From the NCBI GenBank assembly GCA_039029935.1, contig JBCCFC010000658.1:1-7610 (forward strand): DNA of 7,610 bases, in the 5' to 3' direction. The position numbers and the translations under genes are program-made. A model generated the notes under the pieces. It did not search any database. It was not told the origin of the DNA and saw only the letters and a list, made by a program, of their open reading frames with translations. Source of the stretch: G039029935 sp039029935. Lineage in GTDB: Bacteria; Chloroflexota; Anaerolineae; Caldilineales; Caldilineaceae. This document shows positions 1 to 5,844 of the stretch, piece after piece (position 1 is the first letter of the stretch; each line of letters begins with the position of its first letter).

Positions 1-154
1 TACCAGTGGTAGCGAATAACAAATTCTACAGAAGTCGGACTTTTTTCAGTGGAGTCATTATCTATTTACAGAATACGTTTGTTCTAAGATGCATTATTAT
101 AACAGAATTGATGCATCTGACAAAGCATTCAATTGTGCAAACGGCTATGCGTAC

Positions 155-183
155 TTGACCTTTGGCTTAAAATCTGATATAAC
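155..183 (+). promoter_or_regulatory. Candidate sigma-70-type promoter with extended -10
   Basis: TTGACC at 155-160 matches the -35 consensus in five of six positions. A 17-base spacer follows, then TATAAC at 178-183, which matches the -10 consensus in five of six. TG at 175-176, one base before the -10 box, gives an extended -10 motif. This is the best promoter match I found in the leader. Transcription would begin near 190 and leave a leader of about 320 bases before the start codon at 511. A weaker alternative is TTGAAT at 208-213 with TAATAT at 232-237. The call rests on consensus matching only, in AT-rich DNA where chance matches are common. Confidence 0.45.
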
Positions 184-392
184 CTGTCCCATATTTTTGT
201 TTGCTGGTTGAATTTTAACTGATAGACAGTTTAATATCAATATATTGTGTGGTTGAATACTTTCGTATGTCCTCATTGCAAGTATATTAGAACATCGTTT
301 TTATAACTTTCTCAATCAACGGACAGTTTCTTTGGGTTCATTATACTATCAGCTACGCACACAACCATTCTCTCTTACCGTCTTTAAGCAAG

Positions 393-406
393 ACAATCAT
401 GATTGT
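393..406. promoter_or_regulatory. 14-bp perfect palindrome, possible operator
   Basis: ACAATCATGATTGT is its own reverse complement over all 14 bases, with no spacer. Such a site would suit a dimeric helix-turn-helix regulator. It lies about 105 bases upstream of the DksA-like gene and downstream of the best promoter candidate. No regulator gene is visible in the window, so no binding protein can be named. A chance palindrome in AT-rich DNA remains possible. Confidence 0.25.
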
Positions 407-448
407 AAGATGAACACCGTTCTATGTTCCCTATTAGGCCAAGGGCAA

Positions 449-484
449 GACCAACGAATTGGTCAATCGGAAGCCCAAATTTGG
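449..484 (+). promoter_or_regulatory. Pair of short palindromes just upstream of the first gene
   Basis: GACCAA (449-454) and TTGGTC (459-464) form a 6-bp stem with a CGAA tetraloop. Eleven bases later CCAAATTTGG (475-484) is a perfect 10-bp palindrome. Both contain the half-site CCAA/TTGG. They lie 27-62 bases before the start codon at 511, so they could act as RNA structure near the ribosome binding site or as DNA-binding half-sites. Function is unproven. Confidence 0.25.
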
Positions 485-510
485 TCACATATATAAGGAA
501 GGAGTGAAAA

Positions 511-891
511 ATGGCACAAGGATTAGATACACAGGCCGGAAAAGAGAATTTGCTCAAGGAGCGCGATCAACTTCTCGATGAGTTGAAAAATCTGCGCGAA
601 TATATGCAGACAGAAGTCAACATTGAGCCAGATGAGGGGGATGCTGAAATCTTTGAGCGTGAGAAAAATTCGGCGTTGATTGCCGTCCTAGAGGATCGAC
701 TGCATAACATCAACACAGCACTCGCGTCTATGGAAAAAGGACTTTATGGTACCTGTGAACGCTGTGGTGAACCAATCGAGCCAGAACGACTAGAATTCAA
801 GCCAGATGCGACGCTCTGTGTGAATTGTCAGCGTGAGGTGGAAAAGCTCCGCAAACGTGGACGCGCACCTCGAAGCCAGCAGTGGTATTAA
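511..891 (+). CDS. TraR/DksA family C4-type zinc-finger protein
   Basis: This 126-residue protein has the layout of the DksA/TraR family, whose members enter the secondary channel of RNA polymerase and adjust initiation, often together with ppGpp. Residues about 10-40 and 47-76 are charged and helical and should form the antiparallel coiled coil. Between them PDEGDAEI has a D41-x-x-D44 pattern like the two aspartates at the DksA coiled-coil tip. The C4 zinc finger is clear: C82 and C85 (TCERCG), then C103 and C106 (LCVNCQ). A basic tail, KLRKRGRAPRSQQWY, ends the protein. The start is well supported by AAGGAAGGAG at 495-504, six bases before ATG. It is somewhat shorter than E. coli DksA (151 residues). 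Whether it binds ppGpp cannot be read from sequence; it could equally be a general C4 zinc-finger relative with another role. Family assignment is firm, the precise role is not. Confidence 0.9.
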   Translation: MAQGLDTQAGKENLLKERDQLLDELKNLREYMQTEVNIEPDEGDAEIFEREKNSALIAVLEDRLHNINTALASMEKGLYGTCERCGEPIEPERLEFKPDATLCVNCQREVEKLRKRGRAPRSQQWY

Positions 892-896
892 GAGGG

Positions 897-991
897 TAGA
901 TCGGTATTCGGTAAGTCGGTATTCAGTAGGCCAGTACACGGTACTGACACACCGACTTACTGACCTACTGATCTACCGATTTACTGATACA
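897..991 (+). repeat. Inverted array of degenerate 7-8 base units (structured intergenic element)
   Basis: The left arm (897-941) is six units starting with TA: TAGATCGG, TATTCGG, TAAGTCGG, TATTCAG, TAGGCCAG, TACACGG. They alternate 8 and 7 bases and follow TARRTCRG in the 8-base forms. The right arm (952-991) reads CCGACTTA, CTGACCTA, CTGATCTA, CCGATTTA and CTGATACA, which is the reverse-complement pattern CYGAYYTA. Pairing is extensive: 911-920 matches 951-960 over 10 bp, 923-930 matches 964-971 over 8 bp, and 932-937 matches 941-946 with a 3-base loop. The 10-bp and 8-bp stems interleave, so they are alternatives or would form a pseudoknot. It lies between the DksA-like gene and upp and has no T-tract, so it is not a standard terminator. 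Confidence 0.75.
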
Positions 992-1025
992 AAAGCCATA
1001 CACTTACAGGAAAAACCAAAAGCGC

Positions 1026-1676
1026 ATGTCAACGTTTGATCACGTTTACGAACTTTCACATCCGATTGTTCATCAGAAATTAACACTGATTCGCGATGTC
1101 CAAACCAATCCAATTCAATTCCGGCAATTGGTCAAGGAACTATCTACCATCCTTGCGTATGAAGCCACCTATGATCTTAGCACCAAAATACAAACTGTGC
1201 AGACACCTTTGACCAGTGTTGATGGCATTGCCATTGCCGAGCAGGTAGGGCTAGTACCCATTTTACGTGCAGGGTTGGGTATGGTGGATGGTGCGCTGTC
1301 GCTATTGCCCAATGCCGATGTATGGCACTTGGGTTTTTATCGCGACGAAGAGACATTGGAGCCAGTACTCTACTACAATAAATTGCCAGAAAAACCAACA
1401 GTACAATTTTGTTTGGTGCTTGATCCCATGTTGGCAACGGGTGGCTCGGCAATCGCTGCTATTCGTGTATTAAAGCGATGGGGTATCGAGAAAATCAAAT
1501 TTGTCGGGTTAATCGCTGCACCAGAGGGCATTCAAACGGTCCATCGCGCCTATCCGGATGTAGACATCTATGTGGCGGCCATTGATGAACGCTTAACCGT
1601 TGACGAGGACCCGTTCCCACCAGGCTTTATTTGGCCCGGATTGGGTGATGCGGGCGACCGTCAGTTTGGCACATAA
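1026..1676 (+). CDS. upp: Uracil phosphoribosyltransferase
   Basis: This enzyme converts uracil and PRPP to UMP and pyrophosphate in cytoplasmic pyrimidine salvage. The 216 residues span the whole family (E. coli Upp has 208). Clear family signatures are GLVPILRAGLGMVDGAL (75-91), FYRDEETLEPVLYYNKLP (104-121), the PRPP loop VLDPMLATGGSA (131-142), AAPEGI (164-169) and the uracil-binding C-terminus GLGDAGDRQFGT (205-216). Compared with E. coli, the segment before PGLGD (about 189-203) is roughly six residues longer and proline-rich (TVDEDPFPPGF). The first ATG is used because family homology begins within a few residues of it. The ribosome binding site is weak (ACAGGA at 1006-1011, about 14 bases from ATG), and the structured repeat array lies just upstream, so translation may be modest or structure-dependent. 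Confidence 0.97.
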   Translation: MSTFDHVYELSHPIVHQKLTLIRDVQTNPIQFRQLVKELSTILAYEATYDLSTKIQTVQTPLTSVDGIAIAEQVGLVPILRAGLGMVDGALSLLPNADVWHLGFYRDEETLEPVLYYNKLPEKPTVQFCLVLDPMLATGGSAIAAIRVLKRWGIEKIKFVGLIAAPEGIQTVHRAYPDVDIYVAAIDERLTVDEDPFPPGFIWPGLGDAGDRQFGT

Positions 1677-1681
1677 GACCA

Positions 1682-1723
1682 GTAGGGGTATGAGGTAGTC
1701 GTATACCATCTCATACCCCCTAC
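1682..1723 (+). terminator. Stem-loop after upp (terminator-like, no T-tract)
   Basis: GTAGGGGTATGAG (1682-1694) pairs with CTCATACCCCCTAC (1710-1723): 13 bp with one bulged C, closing a 15-base loop. It begins six bases after the upp stop codon. The sequence that follows (ACATCACAGAAAG) has no run of T, so a classical intrinsic terminator is not supported. It may instead protect the upp 3' end, cause partial termination, or separate upp expression from the next gene. Confidence 0.6.
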
Positions 1724-1744
1724 ACATCACAGAAAGAGAGCATC

Positions 1745-2053
1745 ATGCTTGCGCTACGACCCACATGTGAAAACTGTAACAAAGCTTTACCACCAGATTC
1801 AACAGAGGCCATGATCTGCTCGTATGAGTGTACATTTTGCAAATCGTGTGTTGATGGTATACTGGGAAATGTCTGTCCCAATTGTGGCGGTGGATTTTGT
1901 CCACGCCCGATTCGGCCACAAAGCGAATATCGAAAAGGGATTTCATTGCAGAATCAGCCAGCGACAGATCAAGTAAAACACAAGCCAGTTGACCCGGAGG
2001 CACATCAACGATATGCTGCCACCATTCAATCTATCTCGCCAGAAAAGCGATAA
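1745..2053 (+). CDS. DUF1272 small cysteine-rich (probable zinc-binding) protein
   Basis: The 102-residue product matches my memory of the DUF1272 family, whose function is unknown. The first 58 residues carry the family pattern: LRPTCENCNKALPPDS, then ICSYECTFCKSC, then CPNCGGGFCPRPIRP. Cysteines sit at 8, 11, 25, 29, 32, 35, 44, 47 and 52; the first eight would suffice for two zinc sites in a RING-like or zinc-ribbon-like arrangement (inference). Residues 59-102 are polar, with no recognisable domain, and look disordered; as I recall the family, members often end near the PIRP motif, so this tail is an extension. ATG at 1745 follows AAGAGAG (1734-1740) by four bases. The protein is cytoplasmic as far as can be seen, with no signal peptide. 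Its neighbours do not reveal its role. Confidence 0.85.
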   Translation: MLALRPTCENCNKALPPDSTEAMICSYECTFCKSCVDGILGNVCPNCGGGFCPRPIRPQSEYRKGISLQNQPATDQVKHKPVDPEAHQRYAATIQSISPEKR

Positions 2054-2083
2054 ATCATAGCACAGTAACATCATAGGTGTAGA

Positions 2084-5053
2084 ATGCACGGGCATGAAAA
2101 CAACTGGAACAGACGCGATTGGATTCTTCTCCTCACGCTTACCCTATTGGCTGCGCTGCTCCGTCTCTATCAGTTGGGTGACGTGCCGCCAGGGTTTCAG
2201 TTTGACGAGGCATTTAATGCCAACGATGCCGAGCAGGTGTTGGCAGGCAATTTGCCCCTCTTTTTACCCGCCAACGGTGGTCGAGAGGCTCTCTACACCT
2301 ATTGGCAAGCAGCCCTCAGTGCCTTGTTTGGGCTAAACGTCTACACACTCCGTCTCGCTTCTGCGCTCATGGGCATATTGGCTGTTCCAGCCAGCTATCT
2401 GCTCTGCCGCACCATCTTACACAAACAAAGCCAAGCTATTGCAGCCTTCACAGCATTGACGCTGACCATCAGCCTCTGGCATATTCATTTTAGCCATTAT
2501 GGCATTCGCGTTATCATGATGCCTGTCGTACTGAGTGGTGTCTTTGTCTTCTATTGGCTGGGCACACACGGACGGCACAAATCAACACAATGGGTAGGCT
2601 ATCTGCTCAGTGGTATTTTGACTGGGCTGAGTGTCTGGACACACCCAGCAGGTCGCTTTGTTCCCTTTGTGTTGATTCTCTACACGGCTTGGCTCTATGT
2701 ACGCCATCCACAAAACCGCAAATTCATGGGGCAACATCCCGTCACAAATCCCATCATCGGCCTCATCGTTACAGGTGTTGTGGCCTTTTTGGTTTTTCTA
2801 CCACTCGGTATCGAATTTTATCAAAATCCGGACTTTTTCTGGGGACATGCATCTGAAGTATCGATCTTTGCGCAGCGCGTGAGCGAAGGAACACCCACGC
2901 AAATTTTATTAAACAATCTGGGTCGGGTGCTGGGCATGTTTAGCATAGCAGGGGATTTAGACTGGACCCATAATTTGCGCGGACGACCCGTCTTTGACAT
3001 CCTGCTATCGCTGCCGTTTTATATTGGCCTCTTGCTGTGGGGGCGACGACTATTGAGTGGGTGGACGCATAGACAGGATAGCGATGTTGATGCCCTTGCC
3101 CTGCTTGGGTTCTGGTTTCTGATCATGCTGCTGCCCTCGGTCCTGAGCGAAGCAGCTCCCAACTACTCACGGACACTGCCCTCGTTACCTGCCGCCTTTG
3201 TTGCGGTTGGGTTGGGATTAAGCTGGATTACCACAATTCGTCAACCCGTTGCATGGCTAGGTGGCGGTCTGGCGGCTGTGATACTGCTCTTTAGCAGCGG
3301 CTCTACAGTTTACGATTACTTTGTCCGTTTTGCACAGTCAGAGGAGCTTTATCACATCTATGATGTGGATAAGCTGGATGCACTGGATTACCTGTCACAA
3401 TTCACAGACACGCATCAGGTGTATATCTCACAGCTTTGGGGGGACAAACATGCGACAGTGCTGCTCCAGCGAGACAAGCTGGGCATTCAGTCGGTTGATA
3501 TCGCCGACACGATTGTGTTGCCACCACCGGGAAAGGGGGCGGTTTATGCCTTTCCAGAGGAGCAACGGCGGCGAGCGCAGCAAGTAGCAGACCTGTGGCT
3601 GGCACAAAATCCAGACACGGCCAATACTGATATTATTGTTGAAGAGATTATGACGCCGTATGGCGATTTGCTGATTACCAATGCAATCCTTGCGCCAGAG
3701 ATCGCCAGACAGTGGCCGTTGGGATATCAGCACATCCAACCGCTGAATGCCCATTTTTTTGACTCTCCGACCTTGGTTGGTGTGCAAGTGACAGAAAACA
3801 GCAATGAGGTTGTGCTTGTCTGGCGACATGATGCGCGCACCTACCGTGACCTCACCGCATTTATCCACCTGATTGATATCGAGGGGCATCAAATTGGACA
3901 GGCGGACAAAGTGCCAGGCAATGGCAGCTATCGCACCCCTTTCTGGGCGATTGGTGAGCGTGTCATAGATCGCTACCCTGTTGGGATTAATGACCCCTGT
4001 GCTGGTGGCGAAGAGGGACGTCTACTGGTCGGTTGGTATGAATGGCTCGGTAATAATCGACGGATGGCGCGCACGGATGCGCCTGGCGACACAGCCTTTG
4101 CTGGAACCATGACCATGCCGTTGGTTTCACAGGTACGCACACGTTTTGCGCAACAGCCAGCCAATCCGCTAGAGGCGCAATTCGAGAACGGCCTTACAGG
4201 TCTTATCTTATGGGGCTATGATCAACGTGAGGCGGAGTTACAGCCCGGTGCGCCATTGACACTCAATCTCTATTGGCAGGGAGATGCACAGTTTAACGAT
4301 ATCCCTATCCAGTTGAACTTGACTACTAATGCCCAACCAGACAATACCCAACCAGACAATACCCAACCAGACAATGAGCAAACAACAAACTTATGGGCAG
4401 GCCAAATTGCACCGCAGGCGAGATGGGACCCAGGAGAGGTCATCTGTCGGCGCTTACGACTGCGGCTCCCCAATGACATTGCGGCTGGTGACTATGGCCT
4501 GCACCTCACGTTCAATCCGCAAGGGAACACGCAACAAACCATCTCGCTAACCACATTAACCTTGGCAGAATCGACACGAACCTTTGACCCACCGCCGTTG
4601 CATCAAACTGTCAATGCGCAATTTGGCACAGCAGAAGCGGATGATGTCATGCGCTTGCTGGGATTCGTTGAGCCGCCGTCGGTTGTAGATGGGGTGGAGA
4701 GGCCAACGCTACAGGTCGTCATCGCGTGGCAAGCCGTACAGATTCCACCAGAAAGCTACAAGGTGTTTATCCATCTACTTGATGAGACGGGACAAATCGT
4801 AGCGCAGTCAGATGCCGTGCCCAGTGATGGCTCCAATAGCGGCTACGCCACCAATCGCTGGATACAGGGCGAAGTTGTGCTGGACACGCACCTGATCCAG
4901 TTGCCCGAAAATTTTAATCTGAATGAGCATACGTACCGCTTGGCAACAGGACTTTATGAGCCAGCCAGTGGACAGAGATTATTGGCCGTTGATGAAAATA
5001 GCCAGCCACTGCCAAACAATATGGTGGATTTGGGTGACGTGATATTGGAATAG
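2084..5053 (+). CDS. Family 39 (GT-C) membrane glycosyltransferase with C-terminal beta-sandwich modules
   Basis: A 989-residue polytopic membrane protein of the dolichyl/polyprenyl-phosphate-mannose-protein mannosyltransferase (PMT/ArnT-like) superfamily. These enzymes move a sugar from a polyprenyl-phosphate donor to an acceptor on the outer face of the membrane. Residues 1-410 hold about 11-12 hydrophobic segments (the first at 13-29), and the first extracytoplasmic loop has the acidic pair D41-E42 (FQFDEAFNANDAE), where GT-C enzymes place the catalytic acid. NYSRTLPSLPA (360-370) lies in the late membrane region. Residues 411-540 form a soluble domain. Residues about 550-989 look like three beta-sandwich modules: 550-680, 683-830 and 843-989. 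The first and third share FIHLIDIEGHQIGQADKVP (593-611) and FIHLLDETGQIVAQSDAVP (895-913). The middle one carries a QPDNT tandem repeat. AGGTG at 2075-2079 lies four bases before ATG. The donor sugar and acceptor cannot be deduced. Confidence 0.88.
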   Translation: MHGHENNWNRRDWILLLTLTLLAALLRLYQLGDVPPGFQFDEAFNANDAEQVLAGNLPLFLPANGGREALYTYWQAALSALFGLNVYTLRLASALMGILAVPASYLLCRTILHKQSQAIAAFTALTLTISLWHIHFSHYGIRVIMMPVVLSGVFVFYWLGTHGRHKSTQWVGYLLSGILTGLSVWTHPAGRFVPFVLILYTAWLYVRHPQNRKFMGQHPVTNPIIGLIVTGVVAFLVFLPLGIEFYQNPDFFWGHASEVSIFAQRVSEGTPTQILLNNLGRVLGMFSIAGDLDWTHNLRGRPVFDILLSLPFYIGLLLWGRRLLSGWTHRQDSDVDALALLGFWFLIMLLPSVLSEAAPNYSRTLPSLPAAFVAVGLGLSWITTIRQPVAWLGGGLAAVILLFSSGSTVYDYFVRFAQSEELYHIYDVDKLDALDYLSQFTDTHQVYISQLWGDKHATVLLQRDKLGIQSVDIADTIVLPPPGKGAVYAFPEEQRRRAQQVADLWLAQNPDTANTDIIVEEIMTPYGDLLITNAILAPEIARQWPLGYQHIQPLNAHFFDSPTLVGVQVTENSNEVVLVWRHDARTYRDLTAFIHLIDIEGHQIGQADKVPGNGSYRTPFWAIGERVIDRYPVGINDPCAGGEEGRLLVGWYEWLGNNRRMARTDAPGDTAFAGTMTMPLVSQVRTRFAQQPANPLEAQFENGLTGLILWGYDQREAELQPGAPLTLNLYWQGDAQFNDIPIQLNLTTNAQPDNTQPDNTQPDNEQTTNLWAGQIAPQARWDPGEVICRRLRLRLPNDIAAGDYGLHLTFNPQGNTQQTISLTTLTLAESTRTFDPPPLHQTVNAQFGTAEADDVMRLLGFVEPPSVVDGVERPTLQVVIAWQAVQIPPESYKVFIHLLDETGQIVAQSDAVPSDGSNSGYATNRWIQGEVVLDTHLIQLPENFNLNEHTYRLATGLYEPASGQRLLAVDENSQPLPNNMVDLGDVILE
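4332..4376 (+). repeat. In-frame 15-bp tandem repeat, three copies
   Basis: The unit CCCAACCAGACAATA occurs three times head to tail at 4332-4346, 4347-4361 and 4362-4376; the last copy differs only in its final base. It encodes a QPDNT-type pentapeptide repeat at residues 750-765 of the glycosyltransferase. Near-identity at the DNA level points to recent slippage expansion. Because the unit is a multiple of three, copy-number change would keep the frame. Confidence 0.95.
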
Positions 5054-5073
5054 ACAAAATAAGGACACAATCA

Positions 5074-5844
5074 ATGAACGCAGCATTTGCTTATATGGAT
5101 GAAGCGCAGAAGATTTTGGAAAGACTGCGCGCAACACAGATGGAGACAATTGATCAGGCGGCAGAAATTTGCACACACACCATTGCCAACGATGGCATTG
5201 TGAACCTCTTTGGCACAGGGCATTCACGCATGTTTGTGGAAGAGATGTTCCCACGACATGGTAGCTTCCCAGGCTTTCATTCGATGGTTGAACTTTCGCT
5301 GACCTTTCACAACCAAGTTGTGGGGTCCAACGGCCAGCGCCAAGCCATGTTCTTGGAAAAGGTGGAAGGCTTGGGCAAGATGATTATGCGCAATTTTGTC
5401 TTTTCTGCGCCCGATAGCTTTATCATTTTTTCCAACAGCGGTGTCAATCAGGTGATTGTCGAAATGGCCCTGGAGGCCAAAGCGCGTGATTTGCCTGTGA
5501 TTGCGGTGGTGTCGACGGAACACTGTATGAACTCCACGCCCAAGCATAGCTGTGGGAAACGACTGCCTGAGTTGGCGGATGTGACCATTGATACGTGTGT
5601 GCCTGCTGGCGATGCGATGGTGAACATTGATGGACTGGAAGACCCTGTGGGGCCGGGGTCAACAATTGGTGCGGCAGCTGTCACCAACGCGCTGAAGTGC
5701 AGCATTGCCGAGAAATTGACGGCACTGGGCAAACCGCCACTGGTACTGTCGAGCAGCTATTTCTTGGGTTCGGAGAAGGCGGCAGAACGCTTTGACGAGT
5801 GTTATGATGACTATCGGGAGCGTGTGAAACGAGTTTATGGCTAA
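5074..5844 (+). CDS. SIS-domain sugar-phosphate-binding protein (UPF0309-like)
   Basis: This 256-residue cytoplasmic protein belongs to the SIS (sugar isomerase) fold, whose members bind phosphosugars and act as isomerases, etherases or sugar-phosphate-sensing regulators. An N-terminal helical segment (1-38) precedes the SIS core. Visible motifs are VNLFGTGHSR (43-52, first phosphosugar loop), FIIFSNSGVNQ (116-126, the serine-rich phosphate loop), PVIAVVSTEH (141-150), PKHSCGKRLPELADVTID (156-173) and DPVGPGSTIGAAAVTNAL (190-207). The PKHS-GKRL-ELAD and VGPGST patterns resemble UPF0309 proteins, for which I know no firm reaction. There is no helix-turn-helix, so it is not an RpiR-type regulator. 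AAGGA at 5061-5065, eight bases before ATG, supports the start. The downstream oxidoreductase overlaps it by eight bases, so the two are translationally coupled and probably serve one pathway. Confidence 0.85.
   Translation: MNAAFAYMDEAQKILERLRATQMETIDQAAEICTHTIANDGIVNLFGTGHSRMFVEEMFPRHGSFPGFHSMVELSLTFHNQVVGSNGQRQAMFLEKVEGLGKMIMRNFVFSAPDSFIIFSNSGVNQVIVEMALEAKARDLPVIAVVSTEHCMNSTPKHSCGKRLPELADVTIDTCVPAGDAMVNIDGLEDPVGPGSTIGAAAVTNALKCSIAEKLTALGKPPLVLSSSYFLGSEKAAERFDECYDDYRERVKRVYG

Larger units (their letters stand above)
1..510. other. AT-rich non-coding leader region
   Basis: No convincing coding region was found on either strand; stops are frequent in all frames and base composition is clearly more AT-rich than the genes that follow. 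It holds a promoter-like pair near 155-183, an 8-bp inverted repeat (arms 87-94 and 111-118, 16-base loop), a 14-bp perfect palindrome at 393-406, a hairpin with arms 449-454 and 459-464, a 10-bp palindrome at 475-484, and a 9-base direct repeat (TGGTTGAAT at 205-213 and 250-258). I recognise no tRNA, riboswitch or known non-coding RNA here. It is most simply the upstream regulatory region and 5' leader of the gene at 511. The gene upstream of it lies outside the window. Confidence 0.6.

Noticed and set aside
87..118. 8-bp inverted repeat AGATGCAT/ATGCATCT as a terminator of an upstream gene
   Set aside because: The loop is long (16 bases) and no T-tract follows on either strand.
490..496. 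TATATAA as a -10 box directly before the first gene
   Set aside because: It would place the transcription start inside or after the ribosome binding site, and no -35 match stands 16-18 bases upstream.
952..991. Regular 8-base periodicity considered as a CRISPR-like array
   Set aside because: Units are only 8 bases with no unique spacers and there are no cas genes.
833..1039. 68-codon open frame spanning the repeat array between the DksA-like gene and upp
   Set aside because: Its residues are the repeat read as protein (Y, S, R, T rich), it overlaps both real genes, and it has no family resemblance.
3428..3892. 154-codon open frame on the minus strand inside the glycosyltransferase gene
   Set aside because: It lies wholly within a well-supported plus-strand gene, has no recognisable domain and fits a shadow frame.
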